A DNA stretch of 40,622 nt, taken from contig NZBA01000115.1 in the NCBI GenBank assembly GCA_002686265.1, positions 1 through 40,622 on the forward strand. Direction: 5' to 3'. Source of the stretch: Planctomycetota bacterium. GTDB taxonomy: Bacteria; Planctomycetota; UBA1135; GCA-002686595. The notes under the pieces are model-generated. The model was not told the DNA's origin, searched no databases, and saw only the letters and a list, made by a program, of their open reading frames with translations. A program made the translations under genes and the position numbers. Below are positions 15,647 to 22,827 of this stretch, in pieces (the first letter of the stretch is position 1; every line of letters starts with the position of its first letter).

Positions 15647-15986
15647 CCTGTTCTACCGGCGGGTGGCGCCAGGGTCTCCGTGCTCGGGCGAGAATGGCCG
15701 TCTCGGCCCCCGGGAACCCGACTCTAGAGGCCGACCTCGACGGGCCGTTGCCCGGGTTCGGGGCCCTCCGTACGCTCGACTCTGGCATGCTCGCCTACCA
15801 GGAAACCTCAGCGGTCACCCCAAGGATGGCCAGTTGAGCAAGCTCGGGGCGGGGATCAGCGAGGCCGACGCATTTCGTGTCGGCGCACCTCATGCCTGAG
15901 TGGGCATGGAAGGAGCATCGGGATTGCGAGGTGGCCGGGGAGAGCGACCCGGTCTTCGCTACGCTCCAGCCAAGCCGTCTAACGAC
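15647..15986. other. 340-nt gap between two minus-strand genes, with two hairpins
   Basis: No credible gene is seen here. Short open frames have the Arg/Pro/Gly-rich composition of unselected high-GC DNA. The gap would contain the phosphodiesterase promoter on the minus strand, but no clear -35/-10 pair is visible. Two adjacent hairpins lie at 15864-15908 and are listed separately. Confidence 0.6.
15864..15908. terminator. Two tandem hairpins downstream of the DUF1080 gene
   Basis: GCCGACGC-ATTTC-GTGTCGGC (15864-15884) has 8 pairs including one G-T. CATGCC-TGAGTG-GGCATG (15891-15908) has 6 perfect pairs. They lie 79-123 nt beyond the stop of the DUF1080 gene on the minus strand. No T-run is seen, so a terminator role is tentative. 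Confidence 0.35.
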
Positions 15987-17249
15987 TCAGAGTTCCTTGA
16001 GCCAGAGGTTGCGGAAGCGGACGCGGTTGGCCTCGCCGTGGTCCTGCAGGCCGATCGCGCCGGAGAGGGGGCGGTCCCCCATCGCCGAGTCCTCGAGGTC
16101 GAGGCGGACGATCTCCGCACCGTTCAGCTCGACGGTCAGGTTCGGCCCGCGGGCGACGACGATCATCCGGTTCCACTCGCCGGGAGGGCGCGAGCGGTTG
16201 TGCGAGGCGCCGACGGTGCGGATGATCCCACCGTGGTCGTGGTGGCCCATGGGCCCCTCCTTCTCCGACGAGTCGAGGATCTGGGCCTCGATGCCGGTGT
16301 GGACGGGGTTCGCCATGTCACCGACACGGAACATCACGCCGCTGTTGCCGCCGCGGGGATAGGCGTACTCCAAGTCGAGGACGAAGTCGGCGAACTCCCC
16401 CTCGCACCACAGGTAGGCGCCGTAGCGCTCCCAGCCCTTCTCTCCGGGGCGCGGGTGGATCGCGACGACGCCGTCGGGCTCGATGACCCAGTTGCCAGTC
16501 GTCTCCCAACCCGTGAGGTCCTTCCCGTTGTAGAGCGCTCGCCAGCCGCTCCTCTCGTTGCGCACCTCCCGCAGGCGGATGTTGCGCCAGCGCACCTCGA
16601 AGGGGCCCGAGCCGCGGCCGACGCCGTGCACCTGCAGGCCGATGAAACCGCGCGGGTGCGAGGCGTACATGCGCGCGTCGGCGAGATCCGACACCGCGTT
16701 CCCGTTGACCCAGGTGCGGATGCGCGCCCCCTCCGCGAGGACACGGTAGGCGTTCCACTCGCCGTCTGTGAAGTGCCGGTGCGGGACGCGCTGGGCCACC
16801 GGCGTCATCCAGCCTCCGGCGGCCTCGGCGTAAAGGTAGCCGGCCTCGGCACCGGCCGCTCCCGAGGCCTCCACCTCGACCTGCGGGCCGTTGACCCTGC
16901 CCTTGGCGCCGCCGTGGGTGCGCGAGCGAATCTGAACCCCCGAGTTCAACTGGTCGTCGACCTTCACTTCGAAGCAGAGCTCGAAGTCCGCGTACCCGCG
17001 GTCGGTGCACAGAAACGAGTTCGGGCTGCCCTCGCTCGTGCGGCCGACGACCGCACCGTCCTCCACACGGTAGGTCGCCGTGCCGTTGCGCTGGGTCCAA
17101 CCGTCGAGGGTCTCACCGTCGAAAAGGGCGGTCCAGCCCTGCTCGGCTTCCTCGGCGAAGTCGGGAGCACGGGCGGCGTCCTCCTGGGGAGCCGCGGCGA
17201 TCAGACCGAGGGGCAGGTGTATCACGCAATGGAAGGGAACGAAGCTCAT
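15987..17249 (-). CDS. Exported protein with two tandem DUF1080 (3-keto-disaccharide hydrolase-type) domains
   Basis: This 420-residue protein starts at the ATG (17249) of a short hydrophobic signal (FHCVIHLPLGLIAAAP). It holds two copies of the DUF1080 fold, a concanavalin-like sandwich. Copy 1 (about 36-232) opens GWTALFDGETLDGWT and contains YADFELCFEVK, NSGVQIRS and the closing FEVRWRNIRLREV. Copy 2 (about 238-420) opens RALYNGKDLTGWE and contains FADFVLDLEYAY, NSGVMFRV, GIEAQILD and the closing VRFRNLWLKEL. Some DUF1080 proteins hydrolyse 3-keto-glycosides and the family is greatly expanded in Planctomycetota; this one's substrate is unknown. It is divergent from the FG-GAP protein gene, with 127 nt between starts. 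Confidence 0.9.
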   Translation of the reverse strand: MSFVPFHCVIHLPLGLIAAAPQEDAARAPDFAEEAEQGWTALFDGETLDGWTQRNGTATYRVEDGAVVGRTSEGSPNSFLCTDRGYADFELCFEVKVDDQLNSGVQIRSRTHGGAKGRVNGPQVEVEASGAAGAEAGYLYAEAAGGWMTPVAQRVPHRHFTDGEWNAYRVLAEGARIRTWVNGNAVSDLADARMYASHPRGFIGLQVHGVGRGSGPFEVRWRNIRLREVRNERSGWRALYNGKDLTGWETTGNWVIEPDGVVAIHPRPGEKGWERYGAYLWCEGEFADFVLDLEYAYPRGGNSGVMFRVGDMANPVHTGIEAQILDSSEKEGPMGHHDHGGIIRTVGASHNRSRPPGEWNRMIVVARGPNLTVELNGAEIVRLDLEDSAMGDRPLSGAIGLQDHGEANRVRFRNLWLKEL

Positions 17250-17376
17250 CGGTGGTCGTCCCTGGGATCGGGGGCATTGGATGATACGCGGCGGCGGCTC
17301 CCTCCGCCTCTCCCGCTCGACCCGCCGACTTGGGGTACATTGGGGAGACGGGTCCGCGCCGATCCGGCCCGCCGCC

Positions 17377-18921
17377 ATGTCGCCCCAGAAGCCCTACCGG
17401 ACACTTCGGTTGGCCGCCCTCCTCGGCCTCTCGTTGACGGGCCAAGCCGGCGCCCAGACCGTGTTCGGGCCGCAGGAAGTGATCTCGAACCAGGCGGACT
17501 ACGCCGCCAGCGTGCACGCCGCCGACCTCGACGGCGACGGCGATCTCGACGTGCTGTCGGCCTCGATCCTCGACGACAAGATCGCCTGGCATGAGAACCT
17601 CGGCAGCGGCGCCTTCGGACCGCAGACGGTCATCAGCTCGACCGCGAGCGGGGCCCACGCCGTCCACGCCGCCGACCTCGACGGCGACGGAAAGGTCGAC
17701 GTCTTGGCGACCGCCTTCTTCGACGGCACCGTCCTGTGGTTCGAGAACCTCGGCGGCGGCTCGTTCGGACCCGGGCAGGCGGTGACGGAACTGGCGGACG
17801 GGGCGGAGAGCGTCGAGACCGCCGACTTCGACGATGACGGGTGGCTCGACGTGCTCTCCTCCTCCTTCAACGACGACAAGATCGCCTGGAACCGAAACCT
17901 GGGCGGAGGCCAGTTCGGCCCCCAGCGGGTCATCAGCACCGACGCGGACGGCGCCCACAGCGCGGTCGCCGCGGATCTCGACGGAGATGGTGATCTCGAC
18001 GTCGCTTCCGCCTCGGTCTTCGACGACAAGATCGCCTGGTACGAGAACCTCGGCGGGGGGAGCTTCGGACCCCAACGGACGATCAGCGTGCAAGCGAAGG
18101 GCGCGCGCTGTGTGTTCGTCTCGGACCTGAGCGGAAACGGCGAACTCGACATCCTCTCCGCCTCTCTCGAGGACGACAAGATCGCCTGGTACCCCAACCT
18201 GGGCGGGGGGAGCTTCGCGGCCGAGCGAGTGCTCACACTCTCGGCGGACGGCGCCGCCCGCGTCCTCGCCGCGGACCTGGACGGGGATGGAGACGCCGAC
18301 GTCCTGTTCGGCTCCCGGGAGGACGACAAGATCGGCTGGCACGAGAACCTCGGAGGCGGTGACTTCTCCTCCCAGCGCGTGATCAGCATCTCCGCCGACG
18401 GGCCCCTGGGCCTGTTCGCCGCCGACCTCGACGGCGACGGGGACACGGATGTCCTCTCGGCCTCGCGGCACGACGACGAGGTCGCCTGGTACCCCAATCT
18501 CGGAGCCTGCGGGACCGCCTCCGCCTGCACGGCGAGCCCCAACTCCGCCGGCCCCGGCGCGCACATCACCGCATCGGGCCAGACGGCCATCTCCGCCAAC
18601 ACTTTCACCGTCGAAGCCACCGGCGCCCCCCCGGCACAGTTCGCGATCTTCTACTACGGCACCCACGCAACCGCCGAGCCCTTCGGTGAAGGCGTGCGCT
18701 GCGTCGGCGGGGAGACCTTCCGCCTCCTCCCGCCCCTGTTGACCGACGACCTGGGGACCGCCGAGCGCCACGTCGACTTCACCGCGCCTCCGGCGGGGAG
18801 CGGCGCGGGCCGGATCACCGCCGGCTCCACCTGGTACTTCCAGCTGTGGTACCGGGATCCCAGCGGCGGCCCCGCGGGGTTCAACCTGTCCGACGCATTG
18901 GGCGCCGTCTTCTGCCCGTAG
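17377..18921 (+). CDS. Secreted FG-GAP/VCBS repeat protein with recurrent C-terminal module
   Basis: This 514-residue protein starts with a signal peptide (LRLAALLGLSLTGQAGAQ). Residues 30-379 are seven repeats of exactly 50 residues with no insertion or deletion. Each unit reads roughly FGPQ-x-VIS, then AADLDGDGDLDVLSAS with an Asp-rich calcium-type loop, then DDKIAWYENLGGG. These are FG-GAP/VCBS blades, so a seven-bladed beta-propeller is expected. The remaining about 130 residues are the module shared with 1-339 and with the metallophosphoesterase, ending FCP. The role may be adhesion or a surface-exposed scaffold; no catalytic site is visible. The start ATG is 127 nt from the divergent DUF1080 start. 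Confidence 0.9.
   Translation: MSPQKPYRTLRLAALLGLSLTGQAGAQTVFGPQEVISNQADYAASVHAADLDGDGDLDVLSASILDDKIAWHENLGSGAFGPQTVISSTASGAHAVHAADLDGDGKVDVLATAFFDGTVLWFENLGGGSFGPGQAVTELADGAESVETADFDDDGWLDVLSSSFNDDKIAWNRNLGGGQFGPQRVISTDADGAHSAVAADLDGDGDLDVASASVFDDKIAWYENLGGGSFGPQRTISVQAKGARCVFVSDLSGNGELDILSASLEDDKIAWYPNLGGGSFAAERVLTLSADGAARVLAADLDGDGDADVLFGSREDDKIGWHENLGGGDFSSQRVISISADGPLGLFAADLDGDGDTDVLSASRHDDEVAWYPNLGACGTASACTASPNSAGPGAHITASGQTAISANTFTVEATGAPPAQFAIFYYGTHATAEPFGEGVRCVGGETFRLLPPLLTDDLGTAERHVDFTAPPAGSGAGRITAGSTWYFQLWYRDPSGGPAGFNLSDALGAVFCP
17464..18513 (+). repeat. Seven in-phase 150-bp repeats encoding FG-GAP blades
   Basis: Units begin with TTC codons at 17464, 17614, 17764, 17914, 18064, 18214 and 18364, each exactly 150 nt apart. 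Units differ at the DNA level, so this is old duplication under length constraint rather than fresh expansion. Confidence 0.95.
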
Positions 18922-18987
18922 GCGCTAGGGCCTCGCGCTGGCGGGACCACTACCCACTCAGGCCAGTTGCCTCCTGGTGAGATCCGA

Positions 18988-19014
18988 GTAGGGTGGAGTT
19001 CGACCCCACCCTAC
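18988..19014 (+). promoter_or_regulatory. Strong hairpin in the leader of the 808-residue secreted protein gene
   Basis: GTAGGGTGG-A-GT (18988-18999) pairs with AC-C-CCACCCTAC (19003-19014) around a TCG loop, 11 of 12 positions paired. It ends 15 nt before the ATG at 19030, just before a GGGAG that could be the ribosome-binding site. No T-run follows. It could be a terminator for the upstream FG-GAP gene, an RNA-stabilising 5' hairpin or a translation-control element. Confidence 0.4.
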
Positions 19015-19029
19015 GTGGGAGCGCGAACG

Positions 19030-21456
19030 ATGAGCCACGCAGACGCCACGATCCCCCTCGCGCTGGCCCTGATCGTCGCCGCCTCGTCGGCACCATGGGC
19101 ACACGCAAGTCAGGACCTCCGCGGGCCACAGCACGAGCACGTCTACGACGGCCCGCCGAACCTGGCGGAGTGGACCTACATCCAAGACCGCCCCGACGGC
19201 TACCTGGGAACGGTAAAGGCGGCGCGTAACCTGGCCGTCTACATGAAGACGCACCTGCCCGACAGCGAGGGCAGCTTCGAGGCGGGCGTGAACGACGCCG
19301 ACCATCTCTGGGAGCTGTCCCGTAAGGGCATGAAGCACCTCGAGGAGCACGGACGCCTGGAAGGGACGCGCTGGAACTGGCCGCTCTACGAGCCCGAGCC
19401 GATCACCGGCGTCCCCGAGAACATTTGGGACGAGCGCCAGTACCCGCCCCATTTCTCTCCGACGGCCTACGACGGCCGGGTCCACATCGGCTACGCGCGC
19501 AGCGGGGTCCTGTTCCACCGCAACTACAAGGACTTCCTGCGCAACGCAGGCGCGGACGAGGCGCTCGAAGTGGGAGGCTGGAACCCGAGCGCGGGCACGG
19601 GCTCGGGAACGACCTACAGAGCGGCCCTGGAGAACATCATCGCCTACTACCTGGCGGACGATACTCACGGAGAGATCACGCTTCCCGACTACAGCGGGAC
19701 CGAACGCGACCTCATCATCTGGCCCACCGAGACGGGCTCCTCGCCGCTGACGGTCGCCTTCGGCGGGCGAGGGCAGCAGAACGGGATCCCCACCGTCATC
19801 GTCGAGCTGCTCGAGCACACGCGCGCCGACGGATTCGTGATCGGCTCCGACGACCTCGCTTCGCTCGAGAAGATCGTGGCCAAGGGGACCTGGGCGACGG
19901 TGCTGGCAGCCCGCATCTTCGACGGCGACGGCAATCCTGCCAACGACACGCCCGCCTACAACGGCGTCAAGGGCGACCTGGCGTACTGGCACGGCGTGAC
20001 CAACGGGAGCGCCATTGCACAGGGCAACTTCAACGTCCCCGTGGCGGCCGCCTTCCAATCCGGCCGCTGCGTGGGCCTCGCGGGTGCGACCAAGCACCTC
20101 TTGAGCGTGGCGACCTACTTCCAGAAGCCCGACACGGCGGACAAACCCGAGCTGGTGGCCGCTTGCGAGGAGGTCGCGTTCGACATGCTCGAGACCCTCG
20201 AGAGCACCTACCGGATGGCGACCGCCGACAAGTTCACGCAGTTCAACGCCTTCAGCACCGCGCACAGCATCGACGGCGCGGACGGGGGCATCTGCCTGGG
20301 CACGGCCTTCTCGGATCCCGCGAACGCGCGCTACTGGTACGACCCGACGGGCCAGAACCCGACCGACGACGGCCTGGTCCGCTTCGGCCAGGGTCGCGGC
20401 ATCGCCGGGCCCCTGTGGGCGATGATGGAGGCCGCCGAGTACGACCAGAAATGGAACGACGCCTTCTACAGCGACGGCGAGCTCGGCGCGGTGGCGAAGG
20501 CGCTCATCCGGGGCGCTTTGTTCACCCACGACGTTCTGTTCCCGGTGCAAGACCGGCACGGCAACGTCGGCCTGTACTGCCCGATGAAGATCATCTCCGA
20601 CACCCAGGCGAGCACCCCCGACGAAGCCGCAAGCTGGTCGTTGAACTCCTGCAAGGGCCCCTACTCGGCGATGGTCTACCTCGCGGTCATCTGGGACCAG
20701 GTCCTGACCTACGACAAGCTCTTCACCGACGACTTCTTCCACGCCCTGCACCCCGATCTCTCCCGCGACGCTTTCCTGGCAGCCATGGAGAGCGACATCG
20801 ACGGCATCCTGAGCCACTTCCACATGCTCCGGACGGGAATCGCCGAAGGCGGTGAGACCTACTCCTTCTGGTGGAACACTCAGAACGGCCTCCCCGGAGA
20901 GCGCCGTGTGGTCACCAACTCCCTCGTCTCACCCGGCTCCCTGAGCTTCGGGCAGGCCGGACCCGCGGTCGCCTGCGTCGAGGTGGCCGAGCTCATGCGC
21001 AAGCACGGCCGCGATCCGTCGCCCTTCGAGGAGACGGCTATCGAGCTTCTGCATTTCCTCGACTGGGCCGGCGAGGTCAACCCGCAGGGCCGCATGGGTG
21101 CCGACGGCACCGGCACGACGCGCTGGTTCTGTCATCTCGAACAGACCAAGGACCTGCCCGGACCCAACGGCGGCCTCCCCGAGCGCCCGCGCCTGGCGAA
21201 GCTCGGCCGAAACGGCGGCAGCCTCGTGCTGCACTGGTCTCCCAACCCCGAGCCGAACGTCCTGGGCTATCACGTCTTCCGCTCCCAGACATCAGGCGGT
21301 CCCTACACGAGGGTGAACGGCGCGCTCGTTGCGGGCCTCACCTACTCCGACGGCAGCGTCACGAGTGGAACGGCCTACTCCTACGTGATCACCGCAGTGG
21401 ACGAGAACACCAACGAAGGTGACTTCTCCAATGAGCTCACGGCCTTGGCGCCCTAG
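19030..21456 (+). CDS. Large secreted protein of unknown function with C-terminal fibronectin type III domain
   Basis: This 808-residue protein starts at the ATG before a signal peptide (IPLALALIVAASSAPWAHA). The main region (about 30-700) is not a family I recognise. It is rich in helices, aromatics and conserved-looking motifs such as KAARNLAVYMKTHLPDSEG, GGWNPSAGTGSGTTYRAA, GVPENIWDERQYPP and FSFWWNTQ-like patches. The texture is that of an alpha/alpha-barrel carbohydrate-active enzyme, but no catalytic pair can be assigned. Residues about 718-808 form one Fn3 domain (SLVLHWSPNPEPNVLGYHVFRS to the closing FSNELTAL), usual in extracellular carbohydrate enzymes. An ASST-like gene follows after 105 nt. 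A glycoside hydrolase or lyase role is inference only. Confidence 0.8.
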   Translation: MSHADATIPLALALIVAASSAPWAHASQDLRGPQHEHVYDGPPNLAEWTYIQDRPDGYLGTVKAARNLAVYMKTHLPDSEGSFEAGVNDADHLWELSRKGMKHLEEHGRLEGTRWNWPLYEPEPITGVPENIWDERQYPPHFSPTAYDGRVHIGYARSGVLFHRNYKDFLRNAGADEALEVGGWNPSAGTGSGTTYRAALENIIAYYLADDTHGEITLPDYSGTERDLIIWPTETGSSPLTVAFGGRGQQNGIPTVIVELLEHTRADGFVIGSDDLASLEKIVAKGTWATVLAARIFDGDGNPANDTPAYNGVKGDLAYWHGVTNGSAIAQGNFNVPVAAAFQSGRCVGLAGATKHLLSVATYFQKPDTADKPELVAACEEVAFDMLETLESTYRMATADKFTQFNAFSTAHSIDGADGGICLGTAFSDPANARYWYDPTGQNPTDDGLVRFGQGRGIAGPLWAMMEAAEYDQKWNDAFYSDGELGAVAKALIRGALFTHDVLFPVQDRHGNVGLYCPMKIISDTQASTPDEAASWSLNSCKGPYSAMVYLAVIWDQVLTYDKLFTDDFFHALHPDLSRDAFLAAMESDIDGILSHFHMLRTGIAEGGETYSFWWNTQNGLPGERRVVTNSLVSPGSLSFGQAGPAVACVEVAELMRKHGRDPSPFEETAIELLHFLDWAGEVNPQGRMGADGTGTTRWFCHLEQTKDLPGPNGGLPERPRLAKLGRNGGSLVLHWSPNPEPNVLGYHVFRSQTSGGPYTRVNGALVAGLTYSDGSVTSGTAYSYVITAVDENTNEGDFSNELTALAP

Positions 21457-21492
21457 TCTCCTGCACGCAACCACCCCGAGCCTCACGCAGCG

Positions 21493-21539
21493 GGCGCTTC
21501 GGCCAAGCGCCGCGGCTTGCGCGAGCGCATCGCGCAAGC
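21493..21539 (+). terminator. Two tandem GC-rich hairpins between the Fn3 protein and ASST-like genes
   Basis: GGCGCTT-CGGCC-AAGCGCC (21493-21511) is a perfect 7-bp stem. GCTTGCGCGA-GCGCA-TCGCGCAAGC (21515-21539) is a perfect 10-bp stem. They begin 37 nt after the upstream stop. No T-run follows, so they may terminate inefficiently or protect the upstream transcript end. Confidence 0.45.
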
Positions 21540-21561
21540 GGCATGAACGGGGCCTGCTGCC

Positions 21562-22827
21562 ATGAGAGCGCGGGGCATCACCGCCGCCCTGCTGCTCGCC
21601 GGGTCGATCTGCTTCGTCTGGGGGTTCTTCACACACCGCGACAACTGGTTCCCCGGAAGGGCCCTGCGGGGAGCAACGGCCTGGGTCGCTGCGCGCGGGC
21701 GCCCCGTGGACCCGTTCCCCAAGCAGTTCGTGAAGTCCCGCTCTCCCGCGTTCGATGATCTCGCCGCGCTCGGGTACGTCGACGCGAGCTTCGACCCCGA
21801 CAGCGATCGACGCGGCACCTTCCATGCACGGCCCGGGCGGTACTTCGAGGGCCTCAACCTCTACAGCTCTAGGACCGCTCGGTCCGCCCAACTAGTCGAC
21901 ATGCGGGGCCGAGTCCGCCATAGCTGGGGAAGCGACACGACCGACCCCTGGCAGGCCGTCACGCTGCTCGCGGACGGACGGCTCCTCGTGATCGAGAAGG
22001 ACCGCGGGCTGCTGGCCCTCGATCGCGCCTCGCGCCCCCTCTGGAGGTTCGATGCGCGAGTCCACCACGACCTCGACGCGTCCGGCGGTCGGATCTACAT
22101 CCTCACCAGGCGCGACGAGTTGCGGCCCGACCTCCACCCCTCGCGTCCGATCGTCGTCGACGAGCTCTCTATCCTGTCTCCCGACGGGGCTCTGATCGAG
22201 GTGATCTCGCTGCTCGACGTCCTCCAGCGCTCCGCCTTCGCCTACCTGCTGCCTAGCCTGGACCCGGTCGACGATCCGGATCGGGACGACCCCCTCGACC
22301 TCCTCCACACGAACCACATCGAGGTCCTCGACGGTGCGGGAGCCGCTCTCCACGAGGCCTTCGCGCGCGGCAACTTGCTCCTGTGCGCCCGGAACATCAA
22401 CGCGGTCTTCGTCCTCGATGCCGAGGCCGAGCGCGTGCTGTGGCTGTGGGGCCCGGGCAGCCTGACCTTCCCCCATCACGCCCAGCTCATCGAGAACGGG
22501 CATCTCCTGCTGTTCGACAACGGGCTGAAGGCCAGCCGTGTCCTCGAGTTGGAGCCGGTGAAGCGGCGGATCGTGTGGTCCTACGCGGCGGAGGGGTTCT
22601 TCTCGGCGACGCGTGGCAGCGTGCAGCGCCTCTCCAACGGCAACACGCTCATCACCGAGTCCGACTCCGGCTACGCGATGGAGGTGGACCGGCTGGGGGA
22701 AACGGTCTGGGAGTTCGCGAACCCCGATGTCGACGCCCTCGGTAACCGCTCGGCGATGTGGCGTGTCACGCGCTTCGCACCAGGGGAGCTGGGCTTCCTC
22801 GACGAAGTCACCCCGATCGGCCGTTAG
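21562..22827 (+). CDS. Membrane-anchored arylsulfotransferase (ASST)-like beta-propeller protein
   Basis: This 421-residue protein has an N-terminal membrane anchor (ITAALLLAGSICFVWGFF) and an ASST-type propeller. Typical patches are DLLHTNHIEVLDG, NLLLCARNINAVFVLD, VLWLWGPG followed by FPHHAQLIENGHLLLFDNG, then RLSNGNTLITESDSGYAMEV and ETVWEFANP. His residues in HTNHIEV and FPHHAQ match the usual catalytic region. Family members transfer or hydrolyse sulfate esters, or act as uncharacterised exported propellers. Residues about 65-75 read FDDLAALGYVDAS, close to the LQALGYIDSS motif of the phosphodiesterase at 13982. Its TAG shares two bases with the TAA of the converging esterase gene (22824-22827). 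Confidence 0.85.
   Translation: MRARGITAALLLAGSICFVWGFFTHRDNWFPGRALRGATAWVAARGRPVDPFPKQFVKSRSPAFDDLAALGYVDASFDPDSDRRGTFHARPGRYFEGLNLYSSRTARSAQLVDMRGRVRHSWGSDTTDPWQAVTLLADGRLLVIEKDRGLLALDRASRPLWRFDARVHHDLDASGGRIYILTRRDELRPDLHPSRPIVVDELSILSPDGALIEVISLLDVLQRSAFAYLLPSLDPVDDPDRDDPLDLLHTNHIEVLDGAGAALHEAFARGNLLLCARNINAVFVLDAEAERVLWLWGPGSLTFPHHAQLIENGHLLLFDNGLKASRVLELEPVKRRIVWSYAAEGFFSATRGSVQRLSNGNTLITESDSGYAMEVDRLGETVWEFANPDVDALGNRSAMWRVTRFAPGELGFLDEVTPIGR

Noticed and set aside
15900..17594. 564-codon plus-strand frame over the DUF1080 gene
   Set aside because: It is antisense to two clear DUF1080 domains and its protein has no motif.
18958..20823. 621-codon minus-strand frame opposite the 808-residue protein gene
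   Set aside because: It is antisense to a well-supported gene with signal peptide and Fn3 domain, and its sequence is low-information Val/Asp/Gly/Arg.
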